Assembly (NCBI GenBank): GCA_937969125.1
Contig: CALBVA010000074.1
Location: forward strand, 1 to 7,484
DNA from: an uncultured Verrucomicrobiales bacterium
GTDB taxonomy: Bacteria > Verrucomicrobiota > Verrucomicrobiia > Verrucomicrobiales > Akkermansiaceae
DNA: 7,484 nucleotides
Direction of reading: 5' to 3'
Numbering within the stretch: position 1 is the stretch's first letter; every line of letters begins with the position of its first letter. The position numbers and the translations under genes are program-made. The notes beneath the pieces are model-generated. The model made no database searches and was not told where the DNA came from. It was given only the letters and a program-made list of their open reading frames with translations. Below, one piece after another: positions 1 through 6,045 of the stretch.

Positions 1-237
1 AACGGAATCGGATACGTCGGCCTCGCCTACGCTTCCAAGGACGGCCTCCGCGCCGTGAAAGTCGAGGGTGTCTCCCCGAAGCCTCGTAAAAAAGCCGAGT
101 ATCCGCTCTCGCGTAAGCTCTATTACTACACCGTTGGCGAGCCCGCCGGTGAGGCCAAGAAATTCCTCGATTGGGCCATCAAGGACGAGGCCGCTAAGGC
201 CGTCGTGACCAAGGTGGGCTTCATCCCCGTGGACTGA
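1..237 (+). CDS. pstS: PstS phosphate-binding protein, C-terminal fragment (gene starts before the window)
   Basis: The frame is open from base 1 and gives 78 residues before TGA at 235-237; the 5' part is cut off by the window edge. The visible tail has the usual features of the end of a periplasmic phosphate-binding protein: an IGYVGLAY segment, a KVEGVSP turn, YPLSRKLYYYT, then a helix with GEAKKFLDWAI and a closing VGFIPVD. In the family this lobe-closing tail follows the phosphate-binding residues, which lie outside the window. PstS captures inorganic phosphate in the periplasm (or as a lipoprotein) and delivers it to PstC/PstA. Its position directly before pstC, pstA, pstB and phoU on the same strand supports the call. 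There is no sign of damage in the visible part. Other solute-binding proteins of the PBP-like-2 family share this tail, but the operon makes PstS by far the likeliest. Confidence 0.93.
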   Translation, partial: NGIGYVGLAYASKDGLRAVKVEGVSPKPRKKAEYPLSRKLYYYTVGEPAGEAKKFLDWAIKDEAAKAVVTKVGFIPVD

Positions 238-270
238 TCCAATCCCCGCCCTTTAAGGGTTAGAATGCTT

Positions 271-288
271 TGTGACAGAAATGTCACA
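271..288 (+). promoter_or_regulatory. Perfect inverted repeat between pstS and pstC (hairpin or Pho-box-like operator)
   Basis: TGTGACA (271-277) and TGTCACA (282-288) form a perfect 7-bp stem around a GAAA tetraloop. Read as DNA, TTGTGAC (270-276) and ATGTCAC (281-287) are two related 7-mers spaced 11 bases apart. That is the architecture of PhoB-type Pho boxes (two 7-bp half-sites with a 4-bp spacer), although the first half matches the enterobacterial consensus poorly. It may be an operator for a second, pstC-proximal promoter, or simply an RNA stem-loop at the pstS 3' end that protects the mRNA. The repeat is seen directly; the function is inferred. Confidence 0.4.
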
Positions 289-289
289 C

Positions 290-322
290 AAGGCGCATCT
301 GCGATTAGCGGATGCGCCTTTT
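290..322 (+). terminator. Terminator-like hairpin after pstS
   Basis: AAGGCGCATC (290-299) pairs perfectly with GATGCGCCTT (311-320). The stem can extend inward by about three more pairs (T300-G310 wobble, G301-C309, C302-G308) to leave a GATTA loop. The 3' arm runs into TTTT (319-322). This is a strong GC-rich stem with a short U-tract, 53 bases after the pstS stop codon. In many pst operons such a partial terminator between pstS and pstC makes PstS more abundant than the channel proteins; that role here is inferred. The same AAGG...CCTT arms give an A-tract on the other side, so it could act on both strands. Confidence 0.7.
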
Positions 323-333
323 GACTTCCCGTC

Positions 334-350
334 GAGTGCGCCTCGCACTT
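334..350 (+). repeat. Small hairpin in the pstC leader
   Basis: AGTGCG (335-340) and CGCACT (344-349) form a perfect 6-bp stem with a CCT loop, flanked by a possible G334-T350 wobble. It is the third stem-loop in a row between pstS and pstC and lies about 33 bases before the pstC start codon. A TTGACT (321-326) just before it could be a -35 box, but no convincing -10 box follows at the right distance. It may be part of a leader structure or an mRNA-stabilising element; no function can be assigned. Confidence 0.35.
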
Positions 351-382
351 ACACACACCTCCGCCCCTCTTAAAAGCCATCC

Positions 383-2272
383 ATGGCCAAACATTTTCAA
401 CGCAAAGGACAGCGTCTTCTCGGTCTCGATAAGCAGAGCTGGATCAAAGGATTCTTCGGCAGCAATGCGGGACTCTCCATTGTCGTGCTTTTCCTGATCT
501 GCCTCTTTCTCATGATCGAGGCCTTCCGCTTTTTCCCGGCCCACCATGAGCTGCTGAAGGTCAACCGCCAGTCCGGCCAGGAATTCGTCGATCACATTAT
601 TGATGAGGCCGACGGTTACCAGGAATTCGTTAGCTATACCAATCAGGCCTACTTTGCTGAATACGATGAACGTTTTGAAAAAGAGCGTGGCATCAAGGAC
701 TCTTGGGGAGCCCTGCTCGGTGAAATCGAGGACAATGGCGAGGACCAAATCGAAGTCCTCGAGGAGGCTCGCGATGGCGACGATCCTGCTGTCCTCGAAA
801 AAGCCGAGGCCGAATGGAAAGCCTTCCTTGCCGAACTCACCAGTGAGGTCGATCGCGCTGAGATTGATTCCTTCAACCGCCTCGAAGAATACCCCGAAGC
901 GTGGAATGACCTCCTTAAGTCTGCTCTCACCTACGATCCGATCGAAGAGGAGACACCTGCCTTCGTCGCCGATGCGATTAAGACCCAGGAAGAGGGCATG
1001 AAATCCTTCACCGAGGCCAAGACTGAGATCACCGCCTCCGGACGTGCGCTCAAGGATCTCCGCGCAAAGCTCGTCAAAATCACCGCCCAGATCGCTGAGG
1101 ATGTCGAGTTGGACAAGTCTGCCGCCGACCGTAAGGCCGCTATCCTTGAAGGTGCGAAAGTCCTCGAAGGCGAAGCTCGTGAAGCTGCTCTCGCCGAGGC
1201 TGAAAAGATCGTCATTCGCGATGAGTTCCCCTACGCCGAGCGTGTCAAACCACTCAGCGAGTCCAAGGAGAACCACGAGAAAGCGGCTGCCGAACTCCGT
1301 GAAAAACTCACGACCGGCATCGCCAAGCTTCCGACCAAATTCCAGTCGGACAAAGCCGCCGAACTCGTCGCAAAGATCCGAAATGGCCGCGAGCCTTACC
1401 TCAAAAATCTCGACCGCAGCGTCCAAAAAGCTAGCGAGTGGCAGTTCGATGAAAAAGTCGGATTCCTTCAGTCCATCGCGAAATTTTTCTTTGGTAGTAA
1501 GTGGGTCACCAACAGCTCCTGGACCGAGGTTTACGGACTTGGACCGCTCTTCACCGGCTCCATCATGATTTCCCTCATCGCCCTCTTTGTCGCCGTGCCC
1601 CTCTCCATCGGAGCCGCGATCTACGTGAACCGCCTCGCCACCAGGCGGGAGCAGACCCTGATCAAGCCCTCCATCGAAATGATTCAGGCCATCCCCTCAA
1701 TCGTGCTCGGCTTCTTTGGCATTATGGTCCTCGGCGAAGTTCTGCAAGACCTCAGCCAGAGGCCCTTCCTCTCATGGATTCCTGGCTTCCCGATTCAGGA
1801 CCGCCTGAATGCTCTCAATGCTGGCCTCCTCCTCGGACTCATGGCCGTGCCCACCATCTTCACCCTCTGTGAGGATGCTCTCAATAACGTCCCGCGAGCC
1901 TTCTCCGAAGCTTCCCTGGCACTCGGAGCATCCAAGCTGCAAACCGTCATCCGCGTCGTCGTCCCGTCCGCCATTTCTGGTATTCTTGCCGCTGTTCTTC
2001 TCGGCCTCGGCCGCGTCATCGGTGAGACCATGGTGGTCCTTCTTGTAGCGGGTAATCGGATCGCGATGCCAGCCTGGGGAGATGGCGTGAGCATCATCAC
2101 CCAGCCCACTCACACCATGACCGGCATCATTGCCCAGGAAATGCCCGAGGTCGGAGCGGGAACCCTTCACTACCGCGCCCTCTTCCTCGTCGGTCTCGTC
2201 CTTTTCTCTATCTCGCTCATGATTAATGTCGGAGCACAGAAGATCATCAAACGCCTCGGCCATGCCTCCTGA
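383..2272 (+). CDS. pstC: PstC phosphate ABC transporter permease with about 300-residue periplasmic insertion
   Basis: PstC forms one half of the phosphate channel in the inner membrane, together with PstA. The protein has 629 residues, about twice the usual length of some 300-320. A first hydrophobic helix lies at about residues 30-51. Residues about 55-365 form a long, charged, glutamate/lysine/alanine-rich and mostly helical-looking segment that should face the periplasm. From about 373 on the protein is ordinary PstC: several membrane segments (about 388-415, 430-452, 480-495, 525-557, 598-618), the IEMIQAIPSIVLGFFG block at 431-446, and the cytoplasmic EAA loop that docks on PstB (EASLALGAS, about 509-517), followed by GRVIGET. 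The ATG at 383 is the first in frame after the leader; no Shine-Dalgarno is seen. The stop codon overlaps the start of pstA, suggesting translational coupling. The identity is firm; the role of the insertion is unknown. Confidence 0.93.
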   Translation: MAKHFQRKGQRLLGLDKQSWIKGFFGSNAGLSIVVLFLICLFLMIEAFRFFPAHHELLKVNRQSGQEFVDHIIDEADGYQEFVSYTNQAYFAEYDERFEKERGIKDSWGALLGEIEDNGEDQIEVLEEARDGDDPAVLEKAEAEWKAFLAELTSEVDRAEIDSFNRLEEYPEAWNDLLKSALTYDPIEEETPAFVADAIKTQEEGMKSFTEAKTEITASGRALKDLRAKLVKITAQIAEDVELDKSAADRKAAILEGAKVLEGEAREAALAEAEKIVIRDEFPYAERVKPLSESKENHEKAAAELREKLTTGIAKLPTKFQSDKAAELVAKIRNGREPYLKNLDRSVQKASEWQFDEKVGFLQSIAKFFFGSKWVTNSSWTEVYGLGPLFTGSIMISLIALFVAVPLSIGAAIYVNRLATRREQTLIKPSIEMIQAIPSIVLGFFGIMVLGEVLQDLSQRPFLSWIPGFPIQDRLNALNAGLLLGLMAVPTIFTLCEDALNNVPRAFSEASLALGASKLQTVIRVVVPSAISGILAAVLLGLGRVIGETMVVLLVAGNRIAMPAWGDGVSIITQPTHTMTGIIAQEMPEVGAGTLHYRALFLVGLVLFSISLMINVGAQKIIKRLGHAS

Positions 2273-3425
2273 ATCAGCATCATCCGCCAACCCCTTCCGC
2301 TCTCTTTCGCGTCGGCGTCAGATCCGCGATGGCGCGACTACCGGCCTCTTCGCGACCTTCACTTATATTGTCCTGGCTTGTGCCGTGGTCATCATTGGTA
2401 AGATCTGCTTCGATGGTCTGCCCGTCCTTTTCAAGGCGGAAGCACCCTTCGTGAACACCGAGTTTTTCACGAAGAAGACGATGACTCTGAATCAATTCTA
2501 CACCGCGGAAGGAGAAATGGTGCGGATGGACAATGATGACTACCTCGCCTTTAAGGAAAGCAATCCCGATGCCGTCATCAAGGATCACAAGGCTTTCTCT
2601 TACGCCGGTGGCGGGATCGTTGGTCCACTCGTAGGCACCATGATGCTCGTCATCGTCTGTATGTCTGCTGCGCTCTTCATCGGGATTTCGGCAGCGGTTT
2701 ATCTTAACGAATATGCCAAGAAAGGCCGGGCTCTCAATGCCATCCGCCTTTCTATCATGAATCTCGCGGGTGTTCCCTCCATCGTCTACGGCCTCTTCGG
2801 TGCGGCCTTTTTCGTTCACTCACCCTTCTTCCCCGTCTTTACCCACACGCCGGATCTGGAAAAGGCTCTCTTCACCATTCCGCTGTGGCCCACTGATGGA
2901 TATCTCAGCTTCCAGGGCTGGGGCAGCTCGGTGCTCGCGGGTGGACTCACCCTCGCCGTCATGGCTCTGCCGGTCATTATTGCCGCCTGTGAAGAATCGC
3001 TCAAAGCCGTCCCGAAGGGTTTCCGCGAAGCCTCATTGGCCCTGGGTGCGACCAAGTGGCAAATGATCCGCACCGCAGTCCTGCCATACGCCACTCCCGG
3101 GATCCTGACTGCCTCGGTTCTCGGTATCACCCGGGTTGCTGGTGAGACCGCGCCCATCATGTTCACCGCAGCCGTCGCTGGTAAGGATAAGTTACCGTGG
3201 GAGGATGCGAAGGGCTCCGGTCTCTATTGGCTCTCTGACATGATGACCCAGTCAGTGCAGGCATTGCCGTATCACATCTACGTTGTCACCGGAAAGCTGC
3301 CAGATGATCCCGCTCTCAAGGACATGCAGTATGGCTCGGTTTTCGTTTTCCTTCTCCTCGTCATCGGCTTTGCCATGATCTCCGTTTATCTCCGCGCGCG
3401 CTTCCGCAATAAGCTCAAGTGGTAA
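2262..3425 (+). CDS. pstA: PstA phosphate ABC transporter permease
   Basis: PstA is the second membrane subunit of the phosphate channel. From the ATG at 2262 it has 387 residues, longer than the roughly 280-300 usual for the family. Hydrophobic segments lie at about 28-50, 119-147, 158-185, 224-245, 278-303 and 358-378. The EAA loop EASLALGATKWQ (about 256-267) and the TRVAGETAPI block (290-299) are typical. The extra length is in predicted periplasmic loops: residues about 57-115, acidic and rich in D, N and K, and about 186-222. The reading frame is also open from an ATG at 2226, adding 12 residues. I prefer 2262 because it gives a compact 11-base overlap with the pstC stop (2270-2272) rather than 47 bases. 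There is no clear Shine-Dalgarno at either start; translational coupling with pstC is likely. Confidence 0.93.
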   Translation: MPPESASSANPFRSLSRRRQIRDGATTGLFATFTYIVLACAVVIIGKICFDGLPVLFKAEAPFVNTEFFTKKTMTLNQFYTAEGEMVRMDNDDYLAFKESNPDAVIKDHKAFSYAGGGIVGPLVGTMMLVIVCMSAALFIGISAAVYLNEYAKKGRALNAIRLSIMNLAGVPSIVYGLFGAAFFVHSPFFPVFTHTPDLEKALFTIPLWPTDGYLSFQGWGSSVLAGGLTLAVMALPVIIAACEESLKAVPKGFREASLALGATKWQMIRTAVLPYATPGILTASVLGITRVAGETAPIMFTAAVAGKDKLPWEDAKGSGLYWLSDMMTQSVQALPYHIYVVTGKLPDDPALKDMQYGSVFVFLLLVIGFAMISVYLRARFRNKLKW

Positions 3426-3440
3426 TTATTCACCCTCTCC

Positions 3441-4259
3441 ATGTCAGATACTCTACCCATTCTGGACTCGGCTGATGCTCCGCACATCGCCACCAATGAG
3501 ACCATCATTAACATCGATGATCTCAGCTTTAGCTACGACCTCGGTAAGACCAATACTCTCCGGAATATCTCTCTGGAGATTCCGAAGGGGAAGGTGACGG
3601 CCTTCATCGGGCCTTCCGGCTGTGGCAAGTCCACCCTCCTTCGCTGCTTGAACCGGATGAATGACCTCGTCGATACCGCCAAGGTCACCACCGGAAAAAT
3701 CAACATCCTCGGGCAGGATATCAATGCCTCCGATGTCGATGCCATCGAGCTCCGCAAGCACGTCGGCATGGTCTTCCAGAAATACAATCCCTTTCCGAAA
3801 TCGATCTACGAAAACGTCGCCTACGGACTGCGTGTGCAGGGGATTAAGAATAAATCCATCCTCGATCAGGCAGTAGAGGAATCACTCCAAAAATCAGCCC
3901 TTTGGAGCGAGGTGAAGGACCGCCTGAATGACTCCGCGCTCGGACTCTCCGGCGGTCAACAGCAGCGCCTCTGCATTGCCCGGACCATCGCCGTGAAGCC
4001 GCAAATCGTCCTCATGGATGAGCCGTGTTCTGCGCTCGACCCCATCGCTACGGCCCGCATTGAGGAACTCATTGCCGAACTTCAGCAAGAGTTCACCATC
4101 GTGATCGTGACGCATAATATGCAGCAAGCCACCCGCGTCTCCGATCGCACCGCCTTCTTTTATCTGGGGGAACTCATTGAATATGCCGACACGCAGGTCA
4201 TCTTCGGCAATCCTTCGAAGAAGCAGACCGAGGACTACGTCAGCGGACGATTCGGCTAA
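3441..4259 (+). CDS. pstB: PstB phosphate-transport ATPase
   Basis: This is the cytoplasmic ATP-binding subunit that powers phosphate import through PstC/PstA. It has 272 residues, a normal length. All ABC ATPase motifs are present: Walker A GPSGCGKST at 57-65, the Q-loop glutamine in VFQKYNPFPKSIYENV (Q113), signature LSGGQQQR at 169-176, Walker B IVLMDEP at 189-195 with the catalytic E194, the D-loop SALDP just after, and the H-loop histidine H225 in VTHNM. The KYNPFP sequence after the Q-loop and the MDEPCSALDPI segment are characteristic of PstB rather than other ABC ATPases. The gene follows pstA after 15 bases and precedes phoU by 19. No Shine-Dalgarno is evident before the ATG. Nothing looks abnormal. 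Confidence 0.97.
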   Translation: MSDTLPILDSADAPHIATNETIINIDDLSFSYDLGKTNTLRNISLEIPKGKVTAFIGPSGCGKSTLLRCLNRMNDLVDTAKVTTGKINILGQDINASDVDAIELRKHVGMVFQKYNPFPKSIYENVAYGLRVQGIKNKSILDQAVEESLQKSALWSEVKDRLNDSALGLSGGQQQRLCIARTIAVKPQIVLMDEPCSALDPIATARIEELIAELQQEFTIVIVTHNMQQATRVSDRTAFFYLGELIEYADTQVIFGNPSKKQTEDYVSGRFG

Positions 4260-4278
4260 CCACTCATAGATTCAGATC

Positions 4279-4941
4279 ATGCCAGGACATATCCTAAAAA
4301 ACTACGACGACGATCTCAGTGCCCTTAAAGACAGCGTGATGGAAATGGGCGCTGGCGTCCTCAAAGGCATGGAGCTAGCGATTAAAGGACTCGTCAATGG
4401 TGACCGCGAGCAGTGCTACGATGTCATCGACTTCGACGAAGTGACTGACGCGCAGGAAAAGAAAATCGATGAGCAAGGCATGTCCATCCTGCTGCGCTTT
4501 AATCCCGTCGCCTCGGATCTCCGCCAGGTCCTCTCCGCGATTAATATCTGCCGCAGTCTGGAGCGCATCGGCGACCACGCCGTGAACATCGCCAAGCGCT
4601 CGCGAAAGATCATCAAAGCTGGCCTCATTGAAGAGGTCAGATTGATCGACCCACTCTACCTGGAAACCGAGAAGATCGTCTCCGCTTCCCTGACTGCCTA
4701 CTCTGATGTCGATGAGAAAGCCGGCCTCGCCGCTATCGAAATGGACCGGCAGGTGGACAAAATTCACAAGTCCCTGAGTAAAACCCTGAGTCACAAAATT
4801 GCTGATACTAATGAGGACACGGAGTCGCTCCTGAACGTCATTTTCATCGCCCGTAGTTTGGAGCGTATCGGCGACCTCGCTGCGAACATCGCTGAAGACG
4901 TCGTCTTCATCACCTCGGCAGAAGACATCCGCCACTCGTAG
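4279..4941 (+). CDS. phoU: PhoU phosphate-signalling/transport regulator
   Basis: PhoU is a cytoplasmic peripheral protein that, in studied bacteria, links the Pst transporter to the PhoR/PhoB system and prevents toxic phosphate over-uptake. This one has 220 residues, the usual size, and consists of two repeats of a three-helix bundle. The repeat is visible in the two metal-binding helices: RSLERIGDHAVNIAKR (about 92-107) and RSLERIGDLAANIAED (about 192-207), each with the conserved E/R/D cluster (E95, R96, D99; E195, R196, D199). It is the last gene of the pst operon. No phoB or phoR follows; the sequence directly behind it is a hairpin cluster and then decayed accessory DNA. The start ATG at 4279 begins MPGHILKNYDDDL, a typical PhoU amino end. 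Confidence 0.96.
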   Translation: MPGHILKNYDDDLSALKDSVMEMGAGVLKGMELAIKGLVNGDREQCYDVIDFDEVTDAQEKKIDEQGMSILLRFNPVASDLRQVLSAINICRSLERIGDHAVNIAKRSRKIIKAGLIEEVRLIDPLYLETEKIVSASLTAYSDVDEKAGLAAIEMDRQVDKIHKSLSKTLSHKIADTNEDTESLLNVIFIARSLERIGDLAANIAEDVVFITSAEDIRHS

Positions 4942-4944
4942 CCG

Positions 4945-5003
4945 CAGGCTCGCCCCCCTCCGGAGCCTGGACTTCAGTCCGACCTTCCGGCAAATCCTTG
5001 CCG
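4945..5003 (+). terminator. Cluster of three hairpins after phoU (probable end of pst transcript; REP-like)
   Basis: Three perfect stems follow the phoU stop: CAGGCTC (4945-4951) with GAGCCTG (4963-4969); GGACT (4969-4973) with AGTCC (4976-4980); and CGGCAA (4988-4993) with TTGCCG (4998-5003). None is followed by a clean U-tract, so this is not a textbook intrinsic terminator. It could be a Rho-dependent end or a REP-type mRNA-stabilising element. It marks the border between the intact pst operon and the decayed accessory region. Confidence 0.4.
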
Positions 5004-5044
5004 CATGGCTTTAAAATTAGGCGCAGCAGCTGAAAGTCTTGATT

Positions 5045-5216
5045 ATGCGCTGACCTACTCAGCAAATGACGCAAAAAAAGTTCGGAGAGGTGATCGACGC
5101 AGCCTTGTAAGGTCCTGTCTCGATGACCAAACACAATCGCCGTTCCTGTGGTGGTGCTTTCTGATGCTCAGTATCACCGACTGACAGAAACGCAGCACGA
5201 ACGCCTCCAGTCCCTT
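5045..5216 (+). pseudogene. Broken Phd/YefM-type antitoxin gene
   Basis: Joining three frames restores a recognisable Phd/YefM antitoxin (the DNA- and toxin-binding half of a type II toxin-antitoxin system). ATG CGC at 5045 gives M-R; two extra bases (TG, 5051-5052) shift the frame to TYSANDAKK (5053-5079). An A7 run (5073-5079), probably once A6, shifts again to FGEVIDAAL (5081-5107). An in-frame TAA (5108-5110) interrupts it, then GPVSMTKHNRRS (5111-5146) follows. A +1 shift near 5147 leads into VVVLSDAQYHRLTE (5148-5189). The pattern 'YSANDAK-FGEvida-GPV-iTKHnR--vVVLS--eY-rL' is the core of this family. Three frame shifts and a stop rule out a working product. No partner toxin is seen; similarity fades after about 5216, before the antisense hsdM relic begins. 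The family call is from memory of the motif, without a search. Confidence 0.72.
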
Positions 5217-5288
5217 CCGGAGGCCGCTGCGATTGGTATTTTCGAGATCGAAGTCAAGCAGAGCAGAGGACAAGCCTTGCTCGCGATA

Positions 5289-5582
5289 TCAGGAGATGAG
5301 GGAAAGAGCGTCTACGAGGCCGGGCGCCTTGCCGAGGTTCTCGAGGGTGTGGCGGTAGTGCACTTCGAGTTCGTCGCCGCTCTTGCTGCTGAGCTCGGAC
5401 CAGGCGAAGGCGTCGGGGATGGGGTTGTCGAATCCCAGCTCGGTCATCTCGTCGGCGAGCTTTAGGAAGAGCAGCTAGGTGATCTGCTCGATGTTGTCGC
5501 CGTAACCGCCCCCCGCGTTCTTGGGGACGTGGGCGTAGTTCCAGACTTTGGAGGCGATTGCGGAGGAATCGGAGCTACTCAT
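5289..5582 (-). pseudogene. hsdM: hsdM 5'-end fragment, copy 1 (type I restriction-modification methyltransferase, N-terminal part)
   Basis: Reading leftwards from ATG at 5582, the translation matches the amino-terminal helical domain of HsdM, the DNA methyltransferase subunit of type I restriction-modification enzymes: SKVWNYAHV at residues 11-19, GYGDNIEQIT at 26-35, LLFLKLADEMTELGF at 37-51, LEVHYRHTLENLGKAPGL near the end. A TAG (5477-5475, codon 36) replaces an expected tyrosine, several conserved residues are altered (P20, G25, N30), and a TGA ends the frame at codon 98 (5291-5289). A full HsdM has about 500 residues, and the catalytic NPPY/F region is absent. The start codon shares one base with the stop of the xre gene (TGATG), so it may once have been the next gene of that transcript. 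Confidence 0.85.
5435..5582. repeat. Left member of a diverged direct repeat (hsdM 5' end)
   Basis: This segment aligns in the same orientation with 6669-6882. Over hsdM codons 12-49 (114 bases, leaving out the 69-bp insertion in the right copy) I count 9 differences, about 92 percent identity by eye. The copies start about 1.23 kb apart and enclose the RES-Xre gene pair. Recombination between them would delete that pair. Confidence 0.8.
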
Positions 5583-5980
5583 CACGCAAAGGACCCTTGT
5601 CGGATCTGGTGAACCATTCTCCAAAGAACGTCAACTTCTCCACTCTTGATCAAAGAAAGTGGAGTTCTCTTATCAAAAGCCGTATTTGGCTTTTGAAGCC
5701 AGTCCTTGAGAGCCGCATTGTCTCCGGCCAATTCCTGTAGGGCCAGAATGAGCCTAGCTGATTCTGTAACTGGGCGGGAAAATTTAGCCGGTAGTCGCGT
5801 CTTTCCCTCGTAGGTTGCCAGAGTGCGTTCTGAGCAGTCTGCGATTTGGGCAAAAAGCGGACGAGAGATTCCTCGATCTTTACGCCAATTCTTTAGAGCC
5901 GAACCGCTCTTGATGACAAAAGCATTCTGAACGGGATCCTGGCGAACGGGTTTCGTCATCTTCTTCTTGGTTGCGCTCAT
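5582..5980 (-). CDS. Xre-type antitoxin of a RES-Xre toxin-antitoxin module (MbcA/ParS-like)
   Basis: This 132-residue protein should bind and neutralise the neighbouring RES toxin and repress its own module. A lysine-rich amino end is followed by a helix-turn-helix at about residues 28-60 (ALKNWRKDRGISRPLFAQIA, then SERTLATYE). A carboxy-terminal domain follows at about 92-130 (LKDWLQKPNTAFDKRTPLSL, IKSGEVDVLWRMVHQIRQG) of the MbcA/ParS/Xre type (DUF2384), which in studied members plugs the toxin's NAD site. The ATG at 5980 is preceded by TTAGGTA, a weak ribosome site; Met8 is an alternative start. It lies downstream of the toxin gene across a 64-base gap, opposite to the usual xre-res order. 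Its stop shares one base with the start of an hsdM fragment. The frame is intact, and base composition looks more AT-rich than in the pst genes, consistent with transfer. Confidence 0.85.
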   Translation of the reverse strand: MSATKKKMTKPVRQDPVQNAFVIKSGSALKNWRKDRGISRPLFAQIADCSERTLATYEGKTRLPAKFSRPVTESARLILALQELAGDNAALKDWLQKPNTAFDKRTPLSLIKSGEVDVLWRMVHQIRQGSFA

Positions 5981-5990
5981 TACCTAATTG

Positions 5991-6020
5991 ATTATTAGCC
6001 TTGGCGCAGAGAATCCGCAA
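5991..6020 (-). promoter_or_regulatory. Possible xre antitoxin promoter in the res-xre gap
   Basis: On the - strand TTGCGG (6020-6015) and AATAAT (5996-5991) lie 18 bases apart. The second matches the -10 consensus at 5 of 6 positions; the first is a poor -35 (3 of 6). It sits 10 bases before the xre start codon and just after a palindrome. If used, the antitoxin would have its own supply independent of the toxin transcript, though with a very short leader. Inferred from position and base pattern only. Confidence 0.3.
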
Positions 6021-6023
6021 GGG

Positions 6024-6045
6024 AAACCTGCAATTTTGCAGGTTT
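6024..6045. promoter_or_regulatory. Perfect 10-bp inverted repeat between res and xre (probable operator or hairpin)
   Basis: AAACCTGCAA (6024-6033) and TTGCAGGTTT (6036-6045) are exact reverse complements separated only by TT. The element begins at the last base of the res stop codon and lies 43-64 bases before the xre start. Xre-family antitoxins bind short palindromes in their own control region, so an operator is a good guess. It could also fold as an RNA stem that limits read-through from the toxin gene, though no U-tract follows. The repeat is certain; the function is inferred. Confidence 0.6.

Noticed and set aside
271..288. CRP/FNR-type operator
   Set aside because: TGTGA and TCACA are separated by 8 bases rather than the 6 needed for a CRP site, so a hairpin or Pho-like reading fits better.
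305..1426. A 373-codon open frame on the - strand opposite pstC
   Set aside because: It lies wholly antisense to a well supported gene, has composition typical of a shadow of GC-biased codons, and shows no recognisable domain.
4375..4935. A 186-codon frame antisense to phoU
   Set aside because: It is a shadow of the strongly supported phoU coding frame.
5055..5273. A - strand frame continuing in phase after the hsdM copy 1 stop
   Set aside because: It does not resemble HsdM any more and lies opposite the Phd relic, so the continued openness is probably chance.
5148..5465. A 105-codon + strand frame
   Set aside because: Only its first part (to about 5216) belongs to the Phd relic; the rest is antisense to the hsdM fragment, which explains its sequence.
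6024..6045. Intrinsic terminator for res
   Set aside because: The stem is good but neither strand has a proper U-tract after it, so an operator role is preferred.
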